Assembly: GCF_024436375.1 (NCBI RefSeq)
Contig: NZ_JAFMZM010000003.1
Location: 453,627 to 517,626 of the forward strand
From: Nocardioides astragali
GTDB taxonomy: Bacteria > Actinomycetota > Actinomycetes > Propionibacteriales > Nocardioidaceae
Direction: 5' to 3'
DNA length: 64,000 nucleotides
Shown here: positions 10,287 through 19,029 of the stretch, piece after piece
How positions within the stretch are numbered: position 1 is the first letter of the stretch
Layout of the letters: each line of letters opens with the position of its first letter
The notes under the pieces: model-generated
The model's input: only the letters and a program-made list of their open reading frames with translations
Database searches by the model: none
Told to the model about the DNA's origin: nothing
Translations under genes and position numbers: made by a program

Positions 10287-11966
10287 TCAGGCCGGTTGGC
10301 CCTCGAGCCACGTGTGCACGAGCGAGACCACTGACGCGCCCTCGCCGGTCGCGGAGGCGACCCGTTTCATCGACCCCGAGCGGATGTCACCGGTGGCGAA
10401 GATGCCCGGGAGCGTCGTGGCGAGGTCGGTGGGGGGGAGGTCGTCGATCCACCGTTCGCGGGGGATGTCACGACCGGTGAGGACGAACCCGTTGTCGTCC
10501 AGCAGCACCGACTCGGGCAGCCAGCCACACTCGGGCGCGGCACCGAGGAGGAGGAACAGGCCGCGCGCCTCGACCCGCTCGTGGGCTCCGCTGACCACGT
10601 CCTCCATGTCCAGCCACGCCAGGTGGCCGACGTCGTCCGGGCCGCCGTCGACGACCCTCGTGGACCCGCGCACCGTGATCCGTGGGTTCCACTCGATCTC
10701 GTTGATGAGGTACGACGACATGGTGGCGGTCAGGTCCGGGCGGCGGACGACGATGGTGACGTGGCTGGCGAAGCGGGCGGCGTGGACGGCGGCCTGCCCG
10801 GCGGAGTTGCCGCCGCCGACGATGACGACGTGGTCGCCTGCAAGCTCACGCGCGGCCGCCATCGCGGCGCCGTAGTAGACACCGCGGCCGACCAGCTCCT
10901 CCAGCGACTCGACGCCGAGACGGCGGTAGACGACGCCGGTGGCGATGAGCACCGAGCGCGCGTGGACGTCGCCACCGTCGGTGTGCACCACGTGGTGTCC
11001 GGGCTGTCCGTCACCGCCCGCCGGGGTCAGGCCGGTGGCCGGCCACCCGGTGAAGAACCGGGTCCCGAAGCGCAGGGCCTGTCCGCGCGCCCGCTGCGCC
11101 AGGCGCATGCCGGAGATGCCGCGGGGGAAGCCGAGGTAGTTGCGGATCATCGAGCTGGTGCCGGCCTGACCGCCGATCGCCTCGGCCTCGAGGCAGACGG
11201 TCGAGAGCCCCTCGCTGGAGGCGTACACGCTCGCCGCCAGCCCGGCGGGGCCGGCGCCGACGACGACGAGGTCCACCACACCGTCGACCTCGATGTCGTC
11301 GGGTCGCCCGTAGAGCTGGTTGGCGAGCGCCCGCACGCTGGGGCAGTGCCCGCACCAGCCGACCAGCGAGGACACGACCGGCCAGCGGCCCTCGTCCTCG
11401 GGGCAGGCCGCCATCACCTCGCGACCGACCTCGCTCTCGGGGTGGTGCACGCCGGCGGGCATGCCGATGCGGCCGAGGTAGTCGAGCAGCTCGCGGGTCA
11501 GCGCGTCCTTCTCGGGCGTGATGATGCGGACGTTCTCGACCACGGGTGCCGCGACGGTGGCGTTCCACTCGTTGAGCAGCTCGCCGACGGCGCCGTGGAA
11601 CTCCTCGTCGCGCGGGCCCTGCGGCATCAGCAGCAGCGCGTCGACCTTGCCGGCCGCGACCGCGTGGCGGAAGGTCTGGTTGTCCTCACGGAAGCGACTG
11701 ATGTGGGACACGACGAGCCGCCGCGCGGTGGGCACCGCCTTCCGGGTGCCGCCGATCAGGGCGTACAGCTTGTCCTGGTCGTGGTCGGTGTCGATCACGA
11801 AGAGCGCGACCTGGTGGCCCGACCCGAGCCGCTCCTTGGCCCTGGCCTTCGCGGTGACCTCGTCGCTGACGACGCAGACGTCGTACTCGCGCTCGTAGCG
11901 AGCGAAGGCCTCGGCCAGCACGTCGGCGTGGTGGGCGGAGGCGATGACGATCGCGGGCGCTCCCAT
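10287..11966 (-). CDS. Thioredoxin-reductase-like flavoprotein with N-terminal receiver-like domain
   Basis: A 559-residue protein of the 'fused response regulator/thioredoxin-disulfide reductase' type. Residues 1-145 form a degenerate receiver-like domain with no clear phospho-acceptor. Residues about 146-225 are an intermediate domain containing W-C205-G-H-C208. The FAD-binding reductase follows (GAGPAG at 237-242, EAEAIGGQAG, VIVGGGNSAGQ for NADPH, GDIRSGSMKRVASATGEGA near the end). The usual thioredoxin-reductase CxxC in the NADPH domain is absent; the site reads YYGAAMAAA. Start ATG 11966 gives the conserved N-terminus; the in-frame extension to 12059 runs through a palindromic repeat. 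Confidence 0.85.
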   Translation of the reverse strand: MGAPAIVIASAHHADVLAEAFARYEREYDVCVVSDEVTAKARAKERLGSGHQVALFVIDTDHDQDKLYALIGGTRKAVPTARRLVVSHISRFREDNQTFRHAVAAGKVDALLLMPQGPRDEEFHGAVGELLNEWNATVAAPVVENVRIITPEKDALTRELLDYLGRIGMPAGVHHPESEVGREVMAACPEDEGRWPVVSSLVGWCGHCPSVRALANQLYGRPDDIEVDGVVDLVVVGAGPAGLAASVYASSEGLSTVCLEAEAIGGQAGTSSMIRNYLGFPRGISGMRLAQRARGQALRFGTRFFTGWPATGLTPAGGDGQPGHHVVHTDGGDVHARSVLIATGVVYRRLGVESLEELVGRGVYYGAAMAAARELAGDHVVIVGGGNSAGQAAVHAARFASHVTIVVRRPDLTATMSSYLINEIEWNPRITVRGSTRVVDGGPDDVGHLAWLDMEDVVSGAHERVEARGLFLLLGAAPECGWLPESVLLDDNGFVLTGRDIPRERWIDDLPPTDLATTLPGIFATGDIRSGSMKRVASATGEGASVVSLVHTWLEGQPA

Positions 11967-12031
11967 AGCGACGGATCGTAGCCGTCGATGTCTGAGGACG
12001 TGGTGAACGGAAAACGGGCGCTCCGGCGAGG

Positions 12032-12095
12032 GGTATCTAGGGACGTTCTGGTGGGTCAAACGCGTCCCGGACCTACCAGAACGTCCCTAGATACC
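12032..12095. repeat. 64-bp palindromic element, copy 2
   Basis: 26-base arms, 12032-12057 and 12070-12095, are perfectly complementary except one G:T position, around a 12-base loop. The arm begins GGTATCTAGGGACG and continues TTCTGGTGGGTC. Copy 1 at 830-893 has the same length and outer arms. It sits between the antiporter stop and the flavoprotein start, both on the minus strand. Confidence 0.9.
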
Positions 12096-12111
12096 GGGGC
12101 TCGGCTCGACA

Positions 12112-13956
12112 TCAGCCGGTGAGGTTGTGCACGAAGCACCAGCGCCACGACTCGTCAGGCTGGGCGGACTCCATGACCGGGTGGAGGGTCTCGTGGAAGT
12201 GCGCGCTCGCGTGCTTGCCGATGGAGGAGTCGCAGCACCCGACGTGGCCGCACTCCAGGCACTGGCGCAGCGACACCCAGCGCGTGCCGTCGGCCAGGCA
12301 CGTCGCGCACGCGGGGTCGGCCACCGTCTCGACGGCGGGGAACGCCTCGAGGTCGTCGCACTGGCGTCCGCCCGTGAGGGCCAGGGAGCCGATGCGGATG
12401 CGCTCGGGAGCCTCGGAGCCGGCGTCGAGCATCGACTCCTCGATGTCGAGCATCCCGAGCACCTGGCTGACGACCTCGGAGGGGATCTTGCCCTTGCTGC
12501 GGACCAGGAGCACCTTGGCGCGCTCGGCGTCGATCATCTCCTGCCGGATCCGTGCGTAGAGCTGCGACGGCGTCTCCTCGTCCTCAGCCGTGGCGAGCTG
12601 CTCCCAGGCCGCGAACGAGCGCTGGTCGAGGCGTGACCGGATCTGGTCGGAGACCCCGTGGTGGTCGTCGTACTCCAGCTCGTCGAGGCGGGCAAGGCCC
12701 GCGTCGGCGGCCTGCTGGAGGAGGGCTGCCCGGGCCAGTGCGTCCTCGGCCGGGTCGGGAGCGGGTACGCCGAGGAGGCGGGTCAGCAGCGGCAGGCTCA
12801 GGCCTTGGAGCAGGAGTGTCCCGGCCACCACGGTGAAGGCGGCGAGCAGGAGGACCTCACGGTGCGGGGCGTCCTCGGGGATGACGAACGCGGCGGCCAG
12901 GGTGACGACGCCCCGCATGCCGGCCCAGCCGATGAGGAAGGTCCAGGAGGCCGGCAACGGGTCCTCGCCGAGGCGGCGGAAGAGCCAGGTGGCGTAGACC
13001 CAGGCCAGGCGCACCGCGATGACGGTGGCGAGAGTCGCTCCGCAGACGAGCGCGATGCGAGCGGTGGAGAGCGTCGAGTCGGCGACGCCGGCCAGGATCC
13101 AGTCGAGCTGGAGGCCGATGAGCAGGAAGACGGTGTTCTCCAGGACGAACGCCACGGTGCGCCACGTGATGCGCTCGGTGATCCGCGACTGCGCGGTCTG
13201 GATGATCGGCGCCTTGTGGCCCAGCAGCAGGCCGGCGACCACGACCGAGATCACCCCCGAGGCGTGCACCTCCTCGGCGGCCACGAACGCCGCGAACGGG
13301 GTGAGGAAGGAGATCGCGGTGTCCATCAGCGGGTCGGTGACCTGCTTGCGGAGCCAGGCCACCAGCAGGAAGACCCCGATGCCGATGAGCAGGCCACCGC
13401 CCGCGGCACGGATGAAGTCGACGCCGATCTCGGTCACGGCCACGCCGGCGGACAGGGCGGCGATCGCGGTGCGAAGCGCGACGAGCGCGGTGGCGTCATT
13501 GAGCAGCGACTCGCCCTCGAGGATCGTCACCACCCGGCGCGGCAGCCCGATCCTGCGGGCCACCGCGGTGGCGGCGACCGCGTCGGGCGGGGCGACCACC
13601 GCGCCGATGGCGATGGCGGCCGCCCAGCCGATCCCGGGCACCAGCCACTGCACCACCGCGCCGACCGTCAGCGAGGTGATCACCACCAGCACGACCGACA
13701 GCCGCAGGATCGAGCCGCGGTTGGCGTTGAAGTCGACCAGTGAGGTCTGGATCGCGGCGGCGTAGAGCAGCGGCGGCAGCAACCCCAGCAGGACCACCTC
13801 CGACTCGAGGTGGATGGTCGGCACGGCCGGGACGTACGACGCCGCGGCGCCGACGACGATGAGCAGGAGCGGCGCCGGGACGTGCAGGCGGTCGCTGACG
13901 GCGGTCGCGGCCAGCACCACGGCGGCCATCGACACGAGCAGCAGGGCGAGTTCCAC
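12112..13956 (-). CDS. CPA1 Na+/H+ antiporter with C-terminal UBP-type zinc finger
   Basis: 614 residues. Residues 1-395 form about 12 membrane helices of the CPA1 (NhaP/NHE) family, with the ion-site motif APPDAVAATAV and EGESLLNDATALV. Residues 400-525 are a cytoplasmic helical region. The last 85 residues are a UBP-type (ubiquitin-protease) zinc finger: CATC, CLECGHVGCC, KHASAHFHETLHPV and a final WRWC. Such a tail is known on actinobacterial antiporters, but its ligand is unknown since ubiquitin is absent. Probably exchanges Na+ or K+ for H+. Confidence 0.9.
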   Translation of the reverse strand: MELALLLVSMAAVVLAATAVSDRLHVPAPLLLIVVGAAASYVPAVPTIHLESEVVLLGLLPPLLYAAAIQTSLVDFNANRGSILRLSVVLVVITSLTVGAVVQWLVPGIGWAAAIAIGAVVAPPDAVAATAVARRIGLPRRVVTILEGESLLNDATALVALRTAIAALSAGVAVTEIGVDFIRAAGGGLLIGIGVFLLVAWLRKQVTDPLMDTAISFLTPFAAFVAAEEVHASGVISVVVAGLLLGHKAPIIQTAQSRITERITWRTVAFVLENTVFLLIGLQLDWILAGVADSTLSTARIALVCGATLATVIAVRLAWVYATWLFRRLGEDPLPASWTFLIGWAGMRGVVTLAAAFVIPEDAPHREVLLLAAFTVVAGTLLLQGLSLPLLTRLLGVPAPDPAEDALARAALLQQAADAGLARLDELEYDDHHGVSDQIRSRLDQRSFAAWEQLATAEDEETPSQLYARIRQEMIDAERAKVLLVRSKGKIPSEVVSQVLGMLDIEESMLDAGSEAPERIRIGSLALTGGRQCDDLEAFPAVETVADPACATCLADGTRWVSLRQCLECGHVGCCDSSIGKHASAHFHETLHPVMESAQPDESWRWCFVHNLTG

Positions 13957-13977
13957 GCAGGGAGTCTCCCAGAAGCC

Positions 13978-14529
13978 TCAGCGCACGACGTCGTAGCGCT
14001 GCAGCGTGATCCCGTTGGAGTAGGCCGCGTGCTCGACCAGCCTCAGCCGGGTCTTCTCGCCCTCGCCGAACAGGCGCTTGCCGCTGCCGAGCATGACCGG
14101 GAAGACCAGCAGGTGGTAGCGGTCGACCAGGCCCGCGGCGGCCAGGCCCTGCGCCAGGGTGGCGCTGCCGTGGACGTGGATCTCGCCGCCCTCGGTCTGC
14201 TTGAGCTCGGCCACCTCGTCGAGGGAGCGCAGCACGGAGGTGTTGTTCCACTCAGGGTCCTGCAGGGTCGAGGAGACGACGTACTTCGGCATCGCGTTGT
14301 AGGTGGCGAACTCCTCCATCGAGGGCCACACCGGCGCGAACTCGTCGTAGGACTGACGGCCGAACAGGAGCGCGGTGGCGTCCTCGGTCTCACGGCCCTT
14401 GATCTCATAGGCCGCCTCGTCGAACTCGACGTCCTTGAAGGTCCAGCCGGCGTGCGGGTGGTCCCCGCCGCCAGGGGAGTCGACGATGCCGTCGAGGGTG
14501 ATGAACTCGGTGACGATGATGGGTCGCAT
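13978..14529 (-). CDS. Dihydrofolate-reductase/RibD C-terminal family protein
   Basis: A 183-residue protein of the RibD C-terminal/DHFR-like family, probably an NADPH-dependent reductase of unknown substrate. Visible markers are TEFITLDGIVDSP at the N-terminus, LLFGRQSYDEFAPVWP near residue 70 and LVFPVMLGSGKRLF near 145. It is the last gene of an ArsR-SRPBCC-reductase operon starting at 15436. Confidence 0.88.
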   Translation of the reverse strand: MRPIIVTEFITLDGIVDSPGGGDHPHAGWTFKDVEFDEAAYEIKGRETEDATALLFGRQSYDEFAPVWPSMEEFATYNAMPKYVVSSTLQDPEWNNTSVLRSLDEVAELKQTEGGEIHVHGSATLAQGLAAAGLVDRYHLLVFPVMLGSGKRLFGEGEKTRLRLVEHAAYSNGITLQRYDVVR

Positions 14530-14581
14530 GGTCAGGCCTCTCTGCCGGGTGGGGTGGGTCGGGGTCGGGTGGGGGGTCGCG

Positions 14582-15070
14582 TCAGGACGCGAGCAGGTCG
14601 TCGATCTGGTTGATGGCGGCCGAGGCGCCCTCGACGACGCCCATCGCGAGCACCTGCTGCAGGGCCTCGGCGGAGGCGTACGTCGCGACGAAGGTCGCGT
14701 GGGTGGCGCCGCCGGCGTCGGCGAAGGAGTAGACCTGCGCGGACTCGGGCATCTCGGGGTTGGGGGTGAAGGACTCGTCGAGGGCGAAGCCGTCGTTGAA
14801 CGTGAAGCGCTGCGGGGCCTGGACGTCGGTGACGTCCCAGTAGGCGTAGTACTTCTCGTCGTCCGGGCTGGTCAGGTAGTAGTTCATCCGGCCGCCGGGG
14901 GCCAGCTCGTGGTCGACGAAGGTGGCGGGGAAGCCGGGGGGACCCCACACGCGCTCGAGCTGGCGTGGGTCGGCGTACACCTCCCACACGCGCTCGACCG
15001 GCGCGGCGAAGTCGGCGGTGATGGTCAGGGTGAGGGAGTCGAGGTCGTGCTGGACGTCGGTGACAGGCAT
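14582..15070 (-). CDS. SRPBCC (AHSA1-like) domain protein
   Basis: 162 residues forming one START/Bet v1-like helix-grip fold of the AHSA1 type: FAAPVERVWEVYADPRQLERVWGPPG near the N-terminus, GGRMNYYL in the middle and a long C-terminal helix GVVEGASAAINQIDDLL. These proteins bind hydrophobic ligands; no catalytic residues are evident. It starts 3 bp after the ArsR stop, so the two are co-translated. ArsR/AHSA1 pairs are common in actinobacteria. Confidence 0.88.
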   Translation of the reverse strand: MPVTDVQHDLDSLTLTITADFAAPVERVWEVYADPRQLERVWGPPGFPATFVDHELAPGGRMNYYLTSPDDEKYYAYWDVTDVQAPQRFTFNDGFALDESFTPNPEMPESAQVYSFADAGGATHATFVATYASAEALQQVLAMGVVEGASAAINQIDDLLAS

Positions 15071-15073
15071 GGC

Positions 15074-15436
15074 TCAATCCGTTTCGTGGGTGGGGTCGGT
15101 GTGTCGGGTGGGTTCGGTGGCGAAGAGCTCGTCCATGCGGGAGATCCGGCCGCGCCACAGGGCCTCGAGCTCGGTGAGCATCGCGCCCACCGAACGCACG
15201 GCCTCCACGTCTCCGCTGGCCAGGGCCTCACGTCCCTGCCGACGCTTGGTCAGCAGGCCCGCTCGCTCCAGCACGGCGACGTGCTTCTGGACGGCGGCGA
15301 AGCTCATGTCGTAGCTCTGCGCCAGGGACGAGACCGAGTGCTCTCCGGCCAGCACGCGCCGCAGGATGTCGCGACGGGTGCGGTCGGCGAGCGCGTGGAA
15401 CCAGGCATCGGCCCGGTCCTCGTCGATCTCGCTCAT
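15074..15436 (-). CDS. ArsR-family repressor
   Basis: A 120-residue winged-helix regulator of the ArsR/SmtB superfamily, autorepressor-like subgroup that accompanies SRPBCC proteins: WFHALADRTRRDILRRVLAGEHSVSSLAQ, then recognition helix FAAVQKHVAVLERAGLL. No metal-binding cysteines are seen, so the inducer is probably not a metal. I prefer ATG 15436 because a TTGACA/TACGTT promoter would start transcription exactly there (leaderless); ATG 15442 is the alternative. It heads a three-gene operon with the SRPBCC and DHFR-like proteins. Confidence 0.88.
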   Translation of the reverse strand: MSEIDEDRADAWFHALADRTRRDILRRVLAGEHSVSSLAQSYDMSFAAVQKHVAVLERAGLLTKRRQGREALASGDVEAVRSVGAMLTELEALWRGRISRMDELFATEPTRHTDPTHETD

Positions 15437-15442
15437 GGGCAT

Positions 15443-15473
15443 AACGTACAACCAAATGGTTGTACGTTGTCAA
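15443..15473 (-). promoter_or_regulatory. 26-bp palindromic operator inside the arsR promoter
   Basis: Perfect inverted repeat, AACGTACAACCA at 15443-15454 and its complement at 15457-15468, with an AA centre. Read on the minus strand, TTGACA (15473-15468) and TACGTT (15448-15443) flank it with a 19-base spacer, so the palindrome fills the spacer and -10. This is the expected position for ArsR repression. Confidence 0.8.
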
Positions 15474-15646
15474 GTGCCTGAGCGAGATCGCAGGGACTGA
15501 CCCCAACAGGTGCCCCGGGCGCATGAGATCGACGCCGTGGGGGAACAGTGCATCGATCAGGGTGCGAGGTCCGTGGCCCGGAGTAGCATCGCCGGGCGCG
15601 GTGCGGAGCTCGTGCCGGCCAACTTGAGAGAAGTGGGGCACCACCC

Positions 15647-16585
15647 GTGCACAGACTCGTGGAAGGCCTCCGCCTCGGGGACCGCTACGTGTTGCAGCAG
15701 CGCATCGCCTCCGGTGGCATGTCCGACGTCTGGCGCGGTCTCGACGACGTCCTCCAGCGCGAGGTCGCGGTCAAGGTGATGCGAGCCGATCCGGACAACG
15801 AGGAGATCTTCGCCCAGCGCTTCCGCGACGAGGCACTGCACTCCGCGGCGCTGATGCACTCCAACATCACCACGGTCTTCGACTACGGCGAGGACGACCA
15901 CCTCAGCTTCCTGATCATGGAGCTGGTCCCCGGGCTCCCCCTCTCGGCGATCATCCGCGAGCAGGGTGCGATGGAGCCGGAGTCGGTGCGCTCGATCATC
16001 GGCCAGTCCGCGCTCGCCCTCGGTGTCGCGCACGAGGCGCGCGTCGTGCACCGTGACGTCAAGCCCGCCAACATCCTGCTGCGGCCCGACGGAGTGGTGA
16101 AGCTGACCGACTTCGGCATCGCCCGTGCACTCGACGCGATCGGCCACACCCGCACGGGAGAGATGCTCGGCACCCCCAACTACATCAGTCCCGAGCAGGC
16201 CCTGGGCGAGCAGGCCACCGGCGCCAGCGACCTCTACTCCCTCGGCGTCGTGGCCCTCGAGATGCTCAACGGTGAACGCCCCTTCGACCGCGGCACCCCC
16301 ATCGCGACCGCGATGTCCCACGTCAACGAGGCGCCACCGCCCCTGAAGGGCGACGTGCCCACCGAGCTCCGGGTCGTGGTCGAGGCGCTGCTGGAGAAGC
16401 AGCCCGGCGATCGTCCCGCCAACGCCCGCACCGTCGCGAAGATGCTCGGCATCGCCGAGAACGAGCTCTCCGGTCTGGCCGAGGGGCTGGCCACCGCGGT
16501 CAACGGCGAGTACGTCGAGGACACCCGCACGCCTGTGACGGAGCTCCCGACGATGGCCAGCAGCGCCGACGAGCTCCTCGACTAG
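15647..16585 (+). CDS. Soluble Ser/Thr protein kinase (Hanks type)
   Basis: 312 residues: a complete Hanks-type kinase domain (about 12-270) with IASGGMSDVW glycine loop, Lys43 in AVKVM, catalytic Asp137 in HRDVKPAN, Asp155 in DFG and GTPNYISPEQ activation loop. The 40-residue tail has no membrane helix or PASTA repeats, so unlike PknB this kinase is cytoplasmic. The GTG start at 15647 is the only one giving the full N-lobe. Its stop TAG lies in CTAG, shared with the convergent hydrolase's stop. Substrates unknown. Confidence 0.92.
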   Translation: MHRLVEGLRLGDRYVLQQRIASGGMSDVWRGLDDVLQREVAVKVMRADPDNEEIFAQRFRDEALHSAALMHSNITTVFDYGEDDHLSFLIMELVPGLPLSAIIREQGAMEPESVRSIIGQSALALGVAHEARVVHRDVKPANILLRPDGVVKLTDFGIARALDAIGHTRTGEMLGTPNYISPEQALGEQATGASDLYSLGVVALEMLNGERPFDRGTPIATAMSHVNEAPPPLKGDVPTELRVVVEALLEKQPGDRPANARTVAKMLGIAENELSGLAEGLATAVNGEYVEDTRTPVTELPTMASSADELLD

Positions 16586-17277
16586 CTCGAGGCCGGACGC
16601 CTGGTCGCCTCGTCCAGCAGGGCCGCCAGCGCGGCCGGCTGGGTGAACATCGGCCAGTGGCCGGAGTCGAGGTCGACCAGCTCGAGCGCAGTGGCGGCGG
16701 ACAGCTCGGGGACATCACCGGACTCGATCCACTCCTGCGCCTGGGCCGGGCTGAACTCCGGGCAGATCAGCGTCAACGGCACCCCGTGGCGGCGCTCGTC
16801 GGTCCAGCGCACGATGCCCTTGGTGACGCCGACCGGGACCGGATGCGTCCCGGCCGCCACCTCGGCCTTGAGCTCGGGTGACATGTCGTCTGAGTCCGGG
16901 CCGGCGAAGGGCTCCCAGCCCGGGAACGGGACGCTGTCGCCGTCGGGCTCGAAGAAGTCGGCGTAGGCACTCTCGCCCGTGGCCGGGAAGCCGCCGATCA
17001 GTGCGACTCCCGTGACGGCGTCGGGTCGGCGGTCCGCGGCCACCCACGCGAGCGTGGACGCGGCGGAGTGACCGACGACGAGCGGGGCGCCCTCGGCGGC
17101 GTCGACCGCGGCCAGCACCGCCGCCGCCTGGTCGTCGTACGTCGCCGACGTGGCGCCGTCGCCCTGGCCGGGCAGCGTGACCGGGATGCCGCGGTGGCCG
17201 AGCTTCTCCAGCTCGGGCAGCACGTCGTCCCAGGCCGATCCGTCGAGCCAGAGTCCGGCGATCAGCACGATGTCCAT
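16582..17277 (-). CDS. Alpha/beta hydrolase
   Basis: A 231-residue compact alpha/beta hydrolase. Nucleophile Ser lies in VGHSAAS (about residue 70), the oxyanion region in IAGLWLDGSAW at the N-terminus, and the catalytic His in DSGHWPM near the C-terminus. Substrate unknown; an esterase or thioesterase-like role is plausible. It is divergent from the WYL regulator, which may control it through the palindrome at 17344-17362. Confidence 0.87.
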   Translation of the reverse strand: MDIVLIAGLWLDGSAWDDVLPELEKLGHRGIPVTLPGQGDGATSATYDDQAAAVLAAVDAAEGAPLVVGHSAASTLAWVAADRRPDAVTGVALIGGFPATGESAYADFFEPDGDSVPFPGWEPFAGPDSDDMSPELKAEVAAGTHPVPVGVTKGIVRWTDERRHGVPLTLICPEFSPAQAQEWIESGDVPELSAATALELVDLDSGHWPMFTQPAALAALLDEATRRPASS

Positions 17278-17343
17278 GAGTTCTCCTTGGTGATCCGCGT
17301 GGGTGGCGAGGCGTCGGCCTCGAAACCGAGACTATGGGCCATT

Positions 17344-17362
17344 CCGGACGCTCTACGTCCGG
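17344..17362. promoter_or_regulatory. Inverted repeat between hydrolase and WYL genes
   Basis: CCGGACG-CTCTA-CGTCCGG, 7-bp arms, in the 106-bp divergent gap, 22 bp before the WYL start. Position suggests an operator for that regulator. Confidence 0.5.
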
Positions 17363-17383
17363 TAGGAGTGGCAGCATCGCTCC

Positions 17384-18358
17384 ATGAGCGAGATCAGCCC
17401 GACCGCGCGGGCGCTGCGGGCGCTGGACATCCTCCAGGGCCGCCCGGGCATCACGGCCGCCGAGCTGGCGCAGCGCCTCGGCGTCACCGAGCGGGCCGCG
17501 CGGCGCTACGTCGCGATCCTGCGTGAGGCCGACATCCCGGTGGAGTCGACCCGCGGTCCCTACGGCGGCTACCGGCTCGGCCGGGGGCTGCGGCTCCCGC
17601 CCTTGGTGTTCTCCGCGACCGAGGCCCTCGGTCTGGTGATGGCCGCGCTCGACTCCCAGCACGCGGTCGCCGATCCCGACGACCCAGTCGGCTCCGCACT
17701 CGGCAAGATCCTGCGCGTGCTGCCGACCAACGTGGCGCGGCAGGCGGTGATGCTGCGCGAGACCGCGCGCAAGGTGCCCGAGCGCACGCCGTCGAAGCCC
17801 GATCCGACGGTGACCAGCGACCTCGTCGCGGCGGTGGCTGCGCAGCGCCAGGTGCGGCTCGGCTACCGCACCGCGGCCGGCAACGCCCGGACGTTCGAGG
17901 TCGACCCGTGGTCGGTCGTGGTGCGCTACGGGCGGTGGTACCTGCTGTGCCTGTCCCACCACGCCGAGGCGCTGCGCACCTTCCGTGTCGACCGGATCAG
18001 CGAGGTCACCGTTCTCGAGGGCACCTTCGACGTGCCTGCCGACCTCGACCCGGCCGCGGCCCTGGAGGTCAACCTCGGCAAGGGGTGGGAGTACGACACG
18101 CACGTGGTGTTCGACGCGCCCTTGGGCGAGGTGGGGCCGTGGATCCGTCCGGTGCTGGGTGAGCTCCGCGAGCGTCCCGACGGCCGCTGCGAGCTGGTCG
18201 GCAGCACCAGCAACGCGCAGGCGTACGCCGGTGAGTGGCTGGCCGGGATCCCGTTCCCCTTCACCGTCGTCGGCGGCGACGAGCTGAGGGCCGCGGTGGC
18301 CGAGGTGGGCGAGCGGTTGAGCCGTGCCGTCACGCAGGACGCGCGTCCGGGCGGCTGA
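17384..18358 (+). CDS. HTH/WYL-domain transcriptional regulator (YafY-like)
   Basis: 324 residues. The N-terminal winged helix (about 5-65: ITAAELAQRLGVTERAARRYV) is followed by the YRLGRGLRLPPLVFSATEA linker typical of the YafY family. The WYL domain lies at about 145-225 (VVVRYGRWYLLCLSHHAEALRTFRVDRI) with a WCX-type C-terminal region. WYL domains bind ligands or nucleic acid; the effector is unknown here. It is divergent from the alpha/beta hydrolase and its 3' end overlaps the convergent papain-like gene by 29 bp. Confidence 0.9.
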   Translation: MSEISPTARALRALDILQGRPGITAAELAQRLGVTERAARRYVAILREADIPVESTRGPYGGYRLGRGLRLPPLVFSATEALGLVMAALDSQHAVADPDDPVGSALGKILRVLPTNVARQAVMLRETARKVPERTPSKPDPTVTSDLVAAVAAQRQVRLGYRTAAGNARTFEVDPWSVVVRYGRWYLLCLSHHAEALRTFRVDRISEVTVLEGTFDVPADLDPAAALEVNLGKGWEYDTHVVFDAPLGEVGPWIRPVLGELRERPDGRCELVGSTSNAQAYAGEWLAGIPFPFTVVGGDELRAAVAEVGERLSRAVTQDARPGG

Positions 18359-18980
18359 CCGCGACCTCCGTGCCGAGGGTCCACCCGTCGGAGATGGGGA
18401 GGTAGTCGCCGCTCCAGAACTTGCCCGGGTCGTACCAGGTGGCGCGGCGGTCGTCACGCAGGATGCCCATCTCGATGTAGCACGTCGCCACGATCTCGGC
18501 GCAGAAGGCGGCCTCGGGGGTGACGCGCTGGCCGCGCTTGCGACGCGGGACGTAGGCGTCCCTGCCGCGCAGCCACCGGGCGCCGAGCTTGGTGAGGCTG
18601 GGGAACGAGACCCCGTCGAGGCGCGCGACCGTGCGCAGCATGCCGTCCTCCTCGTCGCGACCGATGACGGGGTGCAGCTGGCGCACCCAGGCGTCCTGCT
18701 CGTACTCGGTCTGCCACCGCGACACGGCCCCGCGCAGGTCATGGAGCTGGACGCCGCGGTGGTGGCCGCCGGTCCACATGTCGACCTGCTTCTTGCCGAG
18801 CTCGGCATGGAAGATCAGCGGCGGGAGGTCGTCGACCACGACCGCCATCCCGACATGGTTGACCGGCGAGTTGGTGACCGCGCGGATCGCCCGGTCGGGT
18901 GCGCGCCGCCCGCGGAACAGCCAGATGTCGCCGCTGCGGGTCAGGTCGACCGCCTGGTCGAGGGTCAGGGCCGATGCCAT
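18330..18980 (-). CDS. YiiX/YebB-like permuted papain-fold protein
   Basis: 216 residues resembling the circularly permuted NlpC/P60 (YiiX/YebB, DUF830-like) cysteine hydrolases: GDIWLFRG opens the fold, His42 lies in NHVGMAV and Cys160 in FCAEIVATCY, the order expected for permuted members. No signal peptide is evident, so the target is probably intracellular, perhaps a lipid or peptide amide bond. It overlaps the WYL gene end by 29 bp and is divergent from the small gene at 19030. Confidence 0.78.
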   Translation of the reverse strand: MASALTLDQAVDLTRSGDIWLFRGRRAPDRAIRAVTNSPVNHVGMAVVVDDLPPLIFHAELGKKQVDMWTGGHHRGVQLHDLRGAVSRWQTEYEQDAWVRQLHPVIGRDEEDGMLRTVARLDGVSFPSLTKLGARWLRGRDAYVPRRKRGQRVTPEAAFCAEIVATCYIEMGILRDDRRATWYDPGKFWSGDYLPISDGWTLGTEVAVSRPDARPA

Positions 18981-19029
18981 GCGCGGCAGTCTGCACCACC
19001 CTCGTCGGATCGAGGGCTACGCTCCCCGC

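Noticed and set aside
16582-16585. Sequence error at overlapping stops of the kinase and hydrolase
   Set aside because: CTAG simply supplies a TAG stop on both strands, an economical convergent arrangement.
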